Shown here: piece by piece, positions 44,485 through 53,378 of the stretch | How positions within the stretch are numbered: position 1 is the first letter of the stretch | How the letters are laid out: the number at the start of each line of letters is the position of its first letter | DNA from: Clostridiales bacterium | Lineage (GTDB): Bacteria > Bacillota > Clostridia > Lachnospirales > CAG-274 | DNA: 64,000 nt | NCBI GenBank assembly: GCA_018371275.1 | Contig: JAHALF010000007.1 | Span: 1 to 64,000, forward strand | Direction: 5' to 3' | The notes under the pieces: model-generated | Told to the model about the DNA's origin: nothing | The model's input: the letters and a program-made list of their open reading frames with translations, nothing else | Database searches by the model: none | Position numbers and translations under genes: made by a program

Positions 44485-44922
44485 ATGTTAGATGCAAAGA
44501 CTATTGAAATTATTAAAAGTACAGTACCTGTATTACAAGAAAAAGGTGTAGAAATTACAAAACATTTTTATAAAGTAATGTTTGAAAACAATCCAGAAGT
44601 TAAGCCTATGTTTGATATGCAAAAACAAGAATCTGGTGCTCAACCAATAGCTCTTGCTAATGCTATATTAGCTGCAGCTAAAAATATTGACAATTTAGAG
44701 GCTATTTTACCAGCTGTAAAATCTATTGGAGAAAGGCACGTGGAAGTAGGTGTTTTAGCTAAGCATTATCCAATAGTTGGTAAAAATTTACTTATAGCTA
44801 TAAAAGATATGTTAGGCGATGCTGCTACAGATGAGATTATGGAGGCTTGGGAAAAAACTTATAATGCTTTAGCAGAAGTATTTATTAATGTAGAACAAGA
44901 CATTTATAATTCTAAAAAATAG
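44485..44922 (+). CDS. Single-domain globin of the flavohaemoglobin type
   Basis: 145 residues from ATG at 44485 with AAAGGAGA upstream; the longer open frame before it has no site and would cover the promoter. The sequence follows the globin half of Hmp: MLDAKTIEIIKSTVPVLQEK, Tyr29 (B10), Gln53 (E7), and proximal His85 in IGERHVEVGV. There is no FAD/NAD reductase domain. It probably binds or detoxifies nitric oxide or oxygen, with an external reductase. Confidence 0.92.
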   Translation: MLDAKTIEIIKSTVPVLQEKGVEITKHFYKVMFENNPEVKPMFDMQKQESGAQPIALANAILAAAKNIDNLEAILPAVKSIGERHVEVGVLAKHYPIVGKNLLIAIKDMLGDAATDEIMEAWEKTYNALAEVFINVEQDIYNSKK

Positions 44923-44930
44923 TTTTTATA

Positions 44931-44970
44931 TAAAATAAGTCTATCTAAATTTTTAGATAGACTTATTTTA
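44931..44970. terminator. Bidirectional intrinsic terminator
   Basis: A long perfect stem (TAAAATAAGTCTATCTA and complement) between the globin gene and the convergent secreted protein. Confidence 0.85.
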
Positions 44971-44976
44971 TATATT

Positions 44977-46623
44977 TTATCTTATAACAATATAACTTTT
45001 TATTTTATCATATACATCGCTAGCATTATTAGCTTTAAAAAATTCTTCTATTTCTTCTAAAGAGCCAAAATTATCTTGTTCTCTATATTTAATAATATTA
45101 TCTATTAATAAACTATTAATACCATTATTTAAAGATAAAAGTTCTGTTTTAGATGCAGTATTAATATTTGTATATAAGCTAATTTTATTATTAATATCCG
45201 ATACATCTAAAGGAAGCTGTGCTGGTTGTCTTATAGGTCTTTTTTGTATAATATGATATGTTTGGTTAGTAGATATTTTTTGTTCATACATTTGTTCTTT
45301 TGTAGCAGTATTAATATTTATATATTCATCTTTATTTTTATGAACATACACAACGTCTTTTACTTTTTCATACTCAGATAAACTTATTATATTTTTTAAA
45401 TCAGATTTTTCAGATAAATTTTTATCTTTAATTTTTTCAGCAGTTGTTTTATCAAAAATAGATGTAAGCTCGTCTATATTATCAGTATTTAAGTCTATAA
45501 AAATATTAAGATTATCTTCTAAATAATGTATATCTTGTTCTGTAATATTATTTGTACCAAGTTTAGAAAGCTCCATTAAAGTTTTATATGTATATCCATT
45601 TTTTCTATAAGCTATAATATCATCGGCAAAAGAATAAGGTACATCAGCATTTGTAAGGCGGGATTTGTTAGATAAAGATATGTTTGCTCTGCTAGATGAT
45701 TTACTAATATCAATATTAGTAGTATCTTCTACGGATATATAGTCAGATATTTTATTATAATCAGATTTTGGTATAATACTAGAAAGCTGTGATATATTTT
45801 TAAAGTCTTTCTCATAACGCTTATTAAGTATTTTTTGGATATTTTCATCTGAAAGGTCATTTAATGTTTTAAGCTCAAATTCATTAGCAGTATTAATATT
45901 AGTACAAACAGTTAAGGCGTGTTTATTTTGGTCGTATATTTTTTTAGTAAAACCTTTAACAAATTTTATTTCTTGAATGTTAGAAAAAGGATTTTTTTCT
46001 CTATATTTTACTATTTCTTTAGCAAGATCAGAAGATACATCTTTTAAAAGTTTTTCTAGTTGTTCTTTTGTAGCAGTATTAATATTGATTTTATCATTAG
46101 TTTGAGTAATATTACCACTACTAGAGCCAATAATACTTGAATAGTTGTCGTCTTCAAATCTCCACATACCAGTTAGGTCTTGTTTTGCTGTATTTTGAGA
46201 TTGTAAAAGGCTATTATATGTACCACCTTTATCTTGCTTTGTATCTATTACAGCATAACCATTTGATACCATTTCATTATTTATGTTTCTACCATTACAG
46301 TATACTAACATATAATTAAACTTTCCACCATTATAAGAATTACCATCGTTTATAAGTGTAACATTTTGCCCAAGCAAAGTATTTGTAAGGTATTCATAGC
46401 TATCATCAAAGCCTTTAGCATCAATACCTTTTAACTTAACATAGGAAGTATTATTATTAGGTAACATAACTTTAATAGTATCACCATCTAAAACTTGTAA
46501 CACTTTGGCAGAAGTGTTATTCACAGTTATTTGATTAATTTCTTTAGAGTATGTAGGAATATTAAATCCTAAAATAATACTAATAATTAGTATAAATGCA
46601 ATTAGATTTTTAAATTTTTTCAT
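44977..46623 (-). CDS. Secreted protein: degenerate nuclease-fold domain plus six HhH-like units
   Basis: 548 residues. Signal peptide (about 1-27). Residues 38-153 match the staphylococcal nuclease (TNase) fold: VLDGDTIKVML, VKLKGIDAKG, FNYMLVYCNGR. But the catalytic positions have changed: Arg35 is Lys63, Glu43 is Gly71 and Arg87 is Tyr104, while Asp48 and Asp68 remain. Residues 178-546 comprise about six ComEA-type helix-hairpin-helix units of 50-60 residues; four carry the INTA-type start (near 181, 243, 437, 486). Likely extracellular DNA binding with little or no nuclease activity. Single gene. Confidence 0.82.
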   Translation of the reverse strand: MKKFKNLIAFILIISIILGFNIPTYSKEINQITVNNTSAKVLQVLDGDTIKVMLPNNNTSYVKLKGIDAKGFDDSYEYLTNTLLGQNVTLINDGNSYNGGKFNYMLVYCNGRNINNEMVSNGYAVIDTKQDKGGTYNSLLQSQNTAKQDLTGMWRFEDDNYSSIIGSSSGNITQTNDKININTATKEQLEKLLKDVSSDLAKEIVKYREKNPFSNIQEIKFVKGFTKKIYDQNKHALTVCTNINTANEFELKTLNDLSDENIQKILNKRYEKDFKNISQLSSIIPKSDYNKISDYISVEDTTNIDISKSSSRANISLSNKSRLTNADVPYSFADDIIAYRKNGYTYKTLMELSKLGTNNITEQDIHYLEDNLNIFIDLNTDNIDELTSIFDKTTAEKIKDKNLSEKSDLKNIISLSEYEKVKDVVYVHKNKDEYININTATKEQMYEQKISTNQTYHIIQKRPIRQPAQLPLDVSDINNKISLYTNINTASKTELLSLNNGINSLLIDNIIKYREQDNFGSLEEIEEFFKANNASDVYDKIKSYIVIR

Positions 46624-46817
46624 AATATCACCTATAAGTTATAATAAAAAATTTTATGGCTTTTTTAACCAATAATATTTATTATAACAAAAAAAATATA
46701 TTTTTTCTATAAAAATTTTAAAAATACATTACATTTATATTAAATTATTTAAAATAAATTGAATTGTAAAATATGATAGTATATAATTTATATAAAAAAT
46801 TATAATAGGTGAAAATT

Positions 46818-47807
46818 ATGAGAAAGTATAGAAAAAGTAAGAAATATTATAAGTATAGAAATTTTGTATTTATAATAATTTTAGCTTTATTTATTTTTAT
46901 TTTTGGAATATATATTTTTAAATATTTTAGTATAGATAAAGATTATGTTTTAAAGGTTAATAATGAATACATATATAAAGATGAATTTTTATTATATTTA
47001 GATGAACAAGAGCGTATATTTGAAGAAATAGGCGGAGTTGACATATGGCATACAGATTTTGATGGTATATCTGCTAGAGATGTAGCAAAAAATAACACTA
47101 TAAATTCTATTATTTTTTTAAAAGCTGTAGTGGATAAAGCAGAGAGCTTAGGGATAGATCTAAATAAAGAGGAAGAAGATATATATAAAGAAAAAGCATT
47201 ATCATTAAAAGAAAATATGAAGATAGAGAGTAATTTAGAAATACCTCTAGACATATGTGAAAAATTTGAAAGAGAAAAAATGATAGAGGCTAAAGTTTAT
47301 GAATATATAACAGGTACATTTGTCATAGATGAAAAAGATTTTGAAAAATATTTTAATAGTTATATGGAAAAAAATGATTATAAATTAAATAAAATAAATC
47401 TTGATTATATTATTATAAAAAACAACCCTAATTTTAATGCTAAAGAAAAGGCTAGCATTATAGCTAAAGATATAAATATTGAAACAGATTTTGATAATTT
47501 TAAAGGACAATCATTTATAGAAGTTTATAAAAATGTTGACTTAGAAAAAGGGTTATTTGAAAAAAATATAGAAGACAAAATTTATCAATTAAGTGAAAAT
47601 AGTATAAGTAGTATAATACAAGGGAGAGATGGTTTTTATATATTTAAAATAAATAAAATATTAAAACAAGATATGAAAGATATTGAAAAATTAGTTAGAG
47701 AAGATTATATAAACACAAAAAAATCCGAAATATATAGCGTACAGACAAAAAATTGGTTAAATAATATGAAAGTTGAAAAAAATAGTGAAATATTGTCGAA
47801 AATGTGA
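46818..47807 (+). CDS. Membrane-anchored foldase (SurA_N/parvulin-like)
   Basis: 329 residues from ATG at 46818; an upstream in-frame GTG overlaps the AGGTG site. A basic N-terminus (MRKYRKSKKYYKYRN) and one membrane helix (about 17-37) anchor the protein. The outer part starts VLKVNNEYIYKDEFLLYLDEQERIF, as in SurA/PrsA N-terminal domains, and ends with a parvulin-like block (GRDGFYIFKINKIL). It probably folds exported proteins, perhaps the Ig-like protein encoded next but one. The ABC gene follows 32 bases later. Confidence 0.75.
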   Translation: MRKYRKSKKYYKYRNFVFIIILALFIFIFGIYIFKYFSIDKDYVLKVNNEYIYKDEFLLYLDEQERIFEEIGGVDIWHTDFDGISARDVAKNNTINSIIFLKAVVDKAESLGIDLNKEEEDIYKEKALSLKENMKIESNLEIPLDICEKFEREKMIEAKVYEYITGTFVIDEKDFEKYFNSYMEKNDYKLNKINLDYIIIKNNPNFNAKEKASIIAKDINIETDFDNFKGQSFIEVYKNVDLEKGLFEKNIEDKIYQLSENSISSIIQGRDGFYIFKINKILKQDMKDIEKLVREDYINTKKSEIYSVQTKNWLNNMKVEKNSEILSKM

Positions 47808-47839
47808 TATAATTAGCTAATATTTTGGGAGGTGATGTT

Positions 47840-48577
47840 TTGGATAATAGTGAAGAATATATAATAGAAGTTAAGAATTTGTCAAAAGTTTATACTATGG
47901 GTAGTGAGAAGATATTAGCACTAGATAACATTAGTATAGGTTTTAAAAAGGGCAAGATATATTGTCTTTTGGGTACATCTGGTTCTGGTAAATCTACTTT
48001 ATTAAATATGATAGCAGGGCTTGAAAGATGTTCTAAAGGAAATATTATATTTAAAGGTAAAAATATTGAAAAAATGAGTGAAGAAGGTCTTGCCATATTT
48101 AGACAGAAATATCTTGGATTTGTCTTTCAATCGTATAATTTATTACCAACTTTAACAGCATTAGAAAATGTTACTTTACCACTTGTTTTTATGGGGATAA
48201 GTAAAAAAAATAGGGAAAAAAGAGCAAAAGAAATGTTAAAGGCTGTTGGGTTAGAAAAAAGATTAAAACATAAGCCAGCAGAAATGAGTGGTGGGCAGCA
48301 GCAGAGAGTTAGTATAGCTAGGGCTTTTGTAAATAACCCACAAATAATTTTTGCAGATGAGCCAACAGGTAATTTGGATACTAAAACAACTTATGAAATG
48401 ATGAACCTTATTACAAGTAAGGCAAGGGAATATAATCAAACCCTTATAATTGTTACACACGATTTGGAGATAGCAGAATATGCTGATGAGATAGTTTATT
48501 TAAAAGATGGACATATTATTAAAACAGAAACTAATGAAAGCCCTAAAACAGAAGTAATTTACAACCCAAATGAATAA
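47840..48577 (+). CDS. ABC transporter ATPase (MacB/LolD type)
   Basis: 245 residues from TTG at 47840; GGGAGGTGAT is correctly placed for it, while the longer frame begins inside the site. Walker A GTSGSGKSTLLN, signature MSGGQQQRVSIARAFV and Walker B IIFADEPTGNLD are of the MacB/LolD family, which drives mechanotransmission rather than import. Pairs with the permease encoded at 50707-52095. Confidence 0.94.
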   Translation: MDNSEEYIIEVKNLSKVYTMGSEKILALDNISIGFKKGKIYCLLGTSGSGKSTLLNMIAGLERCSKGNIIFKGKNIEKMSEEGLAIFRQKYLGFVFQSYNLLPTLTALENVTLPLVFMGISKKNREKRAKEMLKAVGLEKRLKHKPAEMSGGQQQRVSIARAFVNNPQIIFADEPTGNLDTKTTYEMMNLITSKAREYNQTLIIVTHDLEIAEYADEIVYLKDGHIIKTETNESPKTEVIYNPNE

Positions 48578-48596
48578 AATTAAAAGGAGATAAAAA

Positions 48597-50714
48597 ATGA
48601 AATTTTTAAAAATATTTTTAATAACTATTATTTTTATAAATAGTGCTGTTTCTTTAGCTTTTGCTAATGATACAACTCCAGAAACACCAGCACCAGAAAC
48701 ACAAACATCAGAAAAGCCATCACAAAGCAAACCAACATTAAAAATGGGTGGTAATAATACATATAGTATAGAAGCTGGCAAAAGTACAGAAGTTACTATA
48801 CCAATAGTAAATACATCTGCCGATACAGCATTTGATGTTCTTATACAAGCAAAGGCAACAGGAGAAAGCTCTCCTCTTACTGTAAAATTTTTAAACAGTT
48901 CAGATAGAACAACAAAAATATTAAGAGGTGGCAGTCATACTGCAACTTTATCAATAGAAGTGGATAAAAATGCAACAACAGGAAAATATCCAGTGACTTT
49001 AGAATATTCCTTTACAAGTTTAGATAAAGGGTCTTTTACAAGCAGTGATACATTTTATGTAAAAATAGATAATGGTAGTGTTGTGCCTACAGTTGCTCTT
49101 AATAATTTAAAAGTATCTAAAGATAGTGTAATTTTGGGAGATACATTTGATATTACTGCTAGTTTAGAAAATGTTTCGGGTATGGAAGCTAACAACGTAA
49201 ATGTAGAGCTTATAGGATTAGAAGAAAGCAACATAACTGCTGCTGGTGGAAAAAGCAATGAATTTTTTTCTAAAATGCCAGCAAATACAACACAGCCTAT
49301 ATCTTTTAAATTAGCAACAACAAATATTACAAAAGAAGGCTCTAACAAAATAACATTAAAAGTTACATATAATGATTTTTCTGGTAAAGAATATACTAAA
49401 GATTACTTTGGATATGTAACAGTGTCTAAAACAGGAAGTACAAGCGGTAATATAGATTTAAAAATTTCTAGCCTTATAGCACCAACAGGTACTTTTAATG
49501 TAGGTCAAAGTGGTACTTTTAAATTAAAAGTAAAAAACGCATCTAGTGTAGATGTAAAAGGAGTAAAAGTAACAGCTAAGTTACCAGAAAATATTGTTCC
49601 AACATCATCTAACATTGTTTTAATAGATAGCCTTACTCCTAATCAAGAAAAAGAAGTTTCATTTAGCGTAGCGCCAACAGCTAGTGCTGTTACACAGACA
49701 TATTCTATTGGTTTTTCTGTAGAATATAGTAATGGGAACAAGTCTACAAATGCTGAAGGTACACAAACAACAGATAGTACAGTTATAGAACAGTATGCAG
49801 GATTTAATGTAAATAATCCAACTCCTAAAAAAGACGGGGAAAATGCTAAAACATCTGTTCCTAAAATTATTGTTAGTAGATACGAATCTACACCAAATAT
49901 AGTAGAGGCTGGTAAAAGCTTTCAATTATCTATGAACTTTAGAAACACACACGAATCTAAAACAGTAAAAAATATTAAAATATATTTAACAGTAGAAGAT
50001 AAAACAGAAGAAAAAGGGAATGTTTTTGCACCAGATAATTCTAGTACAACATATTTTATAGATTCTATATCACCAAAACAAGAAGTAGCACACACATTTA
50101 ACCTTTTTGCTGTGCCAGATGCTAAGCCTCGTTCTTATACAGTAAATGTAAATTTAGAATATGAAGATGAACAAGCAAACGAATATAAACTTGTAGAGCT
50201 TGTTGGGGTTAATGTTAAACAACAAGCTAATCTTGAGCTTAGTGAAATAACAAAGCCAGATATAGGTAATGTAGGTAATCCAATGAATATAAACTTTCAG
50301 CTTTATAATACAGGAAAAGTAACATTATCTAACCTTATGATAAAGCTAGATGGAGAAGGATTTGATACATCTACTTCTACAAATTTTATAGGTAATTTTG
50401 AGCCAGGAGCAACAGAATATTATGATGGTATGTTTACACCAACACAAACAGGTGAGAAAAACTTAAAGCTTATTATTACATATAACGATACAGATGGCAA
50501 ACAAGTAGAAAAAGTAGAAGAATTTAAAATAAATGTGGAAGAAATGGTTATGCCAGAAGATAATGGTATGCCAGAGCCTATGCCAGAACCAGAAAAGAAA
50601 TTTCCAGTTAAAACTATTGGCATAATATGTGCTATTGTTTTTGTTATTGGGGTTGGTATTTTTATATTTGTAAAAAAAGCCAAAGCCAAAAAGGAGTTGG
50701 ATTTTAATGACTAA
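48597..50714 (+). CDS. Membrane-anchored protein with Ig-like (CARDB/NEW3-type) repeats
   Basis: 705 residues. Signal peptide (about 1-23), a Thr/Pro/Glu linker (TPETPAPETQTSEKPSQSK), then about five beta-sandwich repeats of roughly 110-120 residues, for example VSKDSVILGDTFDITASLENVSG and FNVGQSGTFKLKVKNASSVDVKG. A Met/Pro/Glu-rich stalk (NGMPEPMPEPEKK) leads to a C-terminal membrane helix (about 677-698) and a short basic end. It lies between an ABC ATPase and its permease and overlaps the permease gene by eight bases, so it is likely the extracellular partner of the transporter. Confidence 0.82.
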   Translation: MKFLKIFLITIIFINSAVSLAFANDTTPETPAPETQTSEKPSQSKPTLKMGGNNTYSIEAGKSTEVTIPIVNTSADTAFDVLIQAKATGESSPLTVKFLNSSDRTTKILRGGSHTATLSIEVDKNATTGKYPVTLEYSFTSLDKGSFTSSDTFYVKIDNGSVVPTVALNNLKVSKDSVILGDTFDITASLENVSGMEANNVNVELIGLEESNITAAGGKSNEFFSKMPANTTQPISFKLATTNITKEGSNKITLKVTYNDFSGKEYTKDYFGYVTVSKTGSTSGNIDLKISSLIAPTGTFNVGQSGTFKLKVKNASSVDVKGVKVTAKLPENIVPTSSNIVLIDSLTPNQEKEVSFSVAPTASAVTQTYSIGFSVEYSNGNKSTNAEGTQTTDSTVIEQYAGFNVNNPTPKKDGENAKTSVPKIIVSRYESTPNIVEAGKSFQLSMNFRNTHESKTVKNIKIYLTVEDKTEEKGNVFAPDNSSTTYFIDSISPKQEVAHTFNLFAVPDAKPRSYTVNVNLEYEDEQANEYKLVELVGVNVKQQANLELSEITKPDIGNVGNPMNINFQLYNTGKVTLSNLMIKLDGEGFDTSTSTNFIGNFEPGATEYYDGMFTPTQTGEKNLKLIITYNDTDGKQVEKVEEFKINVEEMVMPEDNGMPEPMPEPEKKFPVKTIGIICAIVFVIGVGIFIFVKKAKAKKELDFND

Positions 50715-52095
50715 TTTTGACATAATAAAAATGGCATTAAAAAATTTAGCAAAAAGAAAGCTTAGAACAGCTCTTACTATATTAAGTGTTGTTATAGGGG
50801 CAAGCTCCATTATAATAATGGTATCTTTGGGGGTTGCTTTAGATGAAAGTTTTGACAAACAGATAAAAGAAATGGGGAGTATAACTAATATAGATGTTAA
50901 TGCCAACTATAATGGTAAAACAGGTATAACATCAGAGAACATAAATCAGTTTAAACAAATAGAAGGTGTTTTGGCAGTAACCCCAATAGTTTCAAGCGAA
51001 CTAAGGATATTGTTAAATGGAGATAAATATGTAGGCTCTTTTAATGCAATAGGTATAGACCCAGCTGTTGCCGATTTATTAGGTTATACTGCCATAGAAG
51101 GTAGAGGTCTAACTGGGGAAGATAAAGGTACATACAATATAGTTGTAAATCCTCTTGTAGCTTATGGTTTTGATAAAAAAGGTAAAGGAGAGCCTTATCC
51201 GAAATGGATATATAGCGAAGAAGATATTGAACCAGAAATGGAAAAAAGAGATGTTTTAGACCAAAAGATAACTATTACAACAGATAGAAATTATGGTGTT
51301 AGCAGAAAATATTCTGGAAATGGTTCAGATACAGATAAAAACATAAAACATAAAACGTATAAAGCAAATATTGTAGGTATTGTAAATAAGTCACAGACAT
51401 ATGATGATAACTATGTTATATTACCTCTTGATACTCTTGAAAAAATAAAAAAAGATATGGAAAAGGTGTATTCAAATAATGGTCCTTCATCTAATAATAC
51501 ACAAAAAGGATATCAGAGGGTTATTATAAAATGTGATGATATAGAAAAAGTGCAAGAAGTAATGGATAAAGTAAAGGATATGGGAGAATTTAATGTATAT
51601 TCTCCTATAGAGTTTATTTCATCTGCTAAAAAGACTAATACTAGTATACAGATATTATTAGGTTCTATAGGTGGTATATCTCTATTTATTGCTGCAATAG
51701 GTATAACTAATACTATGGTTATGGCAATATATGAAAGAACAAGAGAAATAGGTATAATGAAAGTAATAGGTGCAAAAGTTGCTGACATTAAAAAATTATT
51801 TCTTTTAGAGGCTATACTTATAGGATTTTTAGGTGGTGGTATAGGTGTTTTATTTAGCCATTTAATATCTTTTGCTTTAAATAAAGGAGCTCCTTTTATA
51901 ATGGGATTAATGGGTATGGCTCCTGGAATGGGTATGGGAATGGTAGAAGAAGAAGCTTCTAAAATATCTTCTATACCAATTTGGCTTAGCATATCATCAT
52001 TAATATTTGCAAGTCTTATAGGACTTTTGGCTGGATATTTCCCAGCTAGAAGGGCTGTAAAAATAGAGGCTTTAAAAGCTATAAAATCAGAATAA
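50707..52095 (+). CDS. MacB-type ABC transporter permease
   Basis: 462 residues. Helix 1 (about 18-40), a large extracellular MacB_PCD domain (about 45-310), and three C-terminal FtsX-type helices (SIGGISLFIAAIGITNTMVMAIYERTREIGIMKVIGA region). The loop before the last helix is Met-rich (GLMGMAPGMGMGM, about 400-412). Four-helix topology matches MacB/FtsX proteins that use ATP to move ligands or signals outside the membrane. Confidence 0.92.
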   Translation: MTNFDIIKMALKNLAKRKLRTALTILSVVIGASSIIIMVSLGVALDESFDKQIKEMGSITNIDVNANYNGKTGITSENINQFKQIEGVLAVTPIVSSELRILLNGDKYVGSFNAIGIDPAVADLLGYTAIEGRGLTGEDKGTYNIVVNPLVAYGFDKKGKGEPYPKWIYSEEDIEPEMEKRDVLDQKITITTDRNYGVSRKYSGNGSDTDKNIKHKTYKANIVGIVNKSQTYDDNYVILPLDTLEKIKKDMEKVYSNNGPSSNNTQKGYQRVIIKCDDIEKVQEVMDKVKDMGEFNVYSPIEFISSAKKTNTSIQILLGSIGGISLFIAAIGITNTMVMAIYERTREIGIMKVIGAKVADIKKLFLLEAILIGFLGGGIGVLFSHLISFALNKGAPFIMGLMGMAPGMGMGMVEEEASKISSIPIWLSISSLIFASLIGLLAGYFPARRAVKIEALKAIKSE

Positions 52096-52186
52096 TAAGT
52101 ATTTTTAGTAAAAAAGTAATTAAATATGTATAAAATATATATTTTAGCTTAAAAATATATTATAAATATTTTTAAGGAGGATATAT

Positions 52187-52393
52187 ATGGATAAAAAAGA
52201 AAATTTTATTATTAAAGATGAAGAAGAAATGGGCAAATGTATAGATATATTAGAAGGTGAAGAAAAGCTAATAAAAAATGGTTTGTTAAATAAATCTAAA
52301 GAAGAGCTATTAGCTATGGTTAAATCTCATCCAAAATATAAAGAGTGTTTATCTAAACAAGAGCTTATAGAAATACTTACAGATAATTTATAA
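52187..52393 (+). CDS. Small acidic protein of unknown function
   Basis: 68 residues, no membrane segment. AAGGAGGATATAT precedes ATG. The sequence (MDKKENFIIKDEEEMGKCID ... LSKQELIEILTDNL) is helical and acidic; I recognise no family. It lies 91 bases after the permease and ends at a terminator, so it may belong to the ABC operon. Confidence 0.65.
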   Translation: MDKKENFIIKDEEEMGKCIDILEGEEKLIKNGLLNKSKEELLAMVKSHPKYKECLSKQELIEILTDNL

Positions 52394-52440
52394 AGAAAAA
52401 AGTGTATAAATTAAAGTTTTAAATTTATACACTTTTCTTT
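52394..52440. terminator. Bidirectional intrinsic terminator
   Basis: AAAAGTGTATAAATT pairs with AATTTATACACTTTT. The hairpin overlaps the last codons of the convergent minus-strand gene. Confidence 0.8.
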
Positions 52441-52902
52441 TATTAAAGATAAAAAGTCTTCTACTGTACCTTTTGTAAATGAATTTTGTTCTATTATAAT
52501 TGGTGTTTTATAGACCATTAGTACATAACAATTTTTAAGTTTGTGTAATTTTGTTATTTGATTATAATCAAAAGAAATAGAAAAAGAGCCTTCATTTACA
52601 TATATTTTATCATCAAATGTAGTTATAGTTTTATATTTATTATTATTATGTAATTTTTTACCTTGTTTTTTAATTTGTTTGTAATATAAAAATGGGGAAA
52701 TATAAGTTACTAATAAAAGGATAATAAGAGATATACTATATATTCCTATCTGAAATATATTATTTTTTGATATATGATATATAGTAAGTATAAAACCTAA
52801 TAAACTAAAAAGGTTGCCATAAATAAGTGTATTTTTATAGGCAACTTTAATAATATATTCTTTTAAGATATTATCATTATAAAAAAATTCATTTTTTATC
52901 AT
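52411..52902 (-). CDS. YcxB-like membrane protein
   Basis: 163 residues from ATG at 52902, with TGGAGGTATTT in front; the longer frame reaches back into the SRP RNA gene and is not used. Two membrane helices (LFSLLGFILTIYHISK, GIYSISLIILLLVTYI) and a C-terminal beta-rich half (KTITTFDDKIYVNEGSFSISFDYNQI) fit the YcxB layout. Function unknown. Confidence 0.75.
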   Translation of the reverse strand: MIKNEFFYNDNILKEYIIKVAYKNTLIYGNLFSLLGFILTIYHISKNNIFQIGIYSISLIILLLVTYISPFLYYKQIKKQGKKLHNNNKYKTITTFDDKIYVNEGSFSISFDYNQITKLHKLKNCYVLMVYKTPIIIEQNSFTKGTVEDFLSLIKEKCINLKL

Positions 52903-52953
52903 AAATACCTCCATATAAAAAATGTACCTATAAAATAGGTGATATATATAAAA

Positions 52954-53224
52954 TCCCGTGCATCTATTTTCGACAGACACCTTCTAGCGTTACCTGTATA
53001 GTTAGCTCAAACCCAGCACCCTTACGGCACATAAAAAATCTTGCTTAGTGCTGCTTCCGTCAAGACCTGACACGGTTCACAAGCATCTATTGCGTAAGAC
53101 TAGGTTGTCAACACCACTTTTACAGGGCAAGACCTAAAAGGAGAAAGCCTTAAATAGACATCATTCCTACTATAGCGGATTGTAGGTTACAAGGCACCGC
53201 TACCTCCCCAACTAGCACGAGAAA
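52954..53224 (-). ncRNA. ffs: Signal recognition particle RNA, large (Bacillus) type
   Basis: On the minus strand the conserved core GTGAACCGTGTCAGGTC...GGAAGCAGCA of SRP helix 8 is clear (about 53040-53080). The 5' end carries the Alu-domain sequence GGGGAGGTAGCGGTGCC and TGTAACC. Terminal sequences TCTCGTGC (5') and GCACGGGA (3') pair to close the molecule, giving about 271 nt. It scaffolds Ffh for co-translational targeting. Ends inferred from the closing helix. Confidence 0.95.
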
Positions 53225-53249
53225 CTTTAAAACAAAAATATATAATTAT

Positions 53250-53278
53250 ATTATATATGTTATAAGTCAATTTGTCAA
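53250..53278 (-). promoter_or_regulatory. Probable promoter of SRP RNA
   Basis: On the minus strand TTGACA and TATAAT are 17 bp apart, about 25 bases before the inferred RNA 5' end. That distance is longer than usual, so a second start or some 5' processing is possible. The remaining gap to tadA holds nothing else recognisable. Confidence 0.6.
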
Positions 53279-53378
53279 TGTTAAAATAGGGTTAAAAATA
53301 TACATTTTTAAACAATTAATATTATAAATTCTATTTTTAAAGAAATCTTTTCAAGTATAAAATTTTTATAACATAACC

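Noticed and set aside
51513..51992. 159-residue minus-strand open frame in the MacB-type permease gene
   Set aside because: Ile/Pro/Ser-rich reflection of the permease codons, without a start site or recognisable domain.
52903..52980. N-terminal extension of the YcxB-like gene
   Set aside because: Would be encoded by the 3' end of the SRP RNA gene; the ATG at 52902 has a good GGAGG site.
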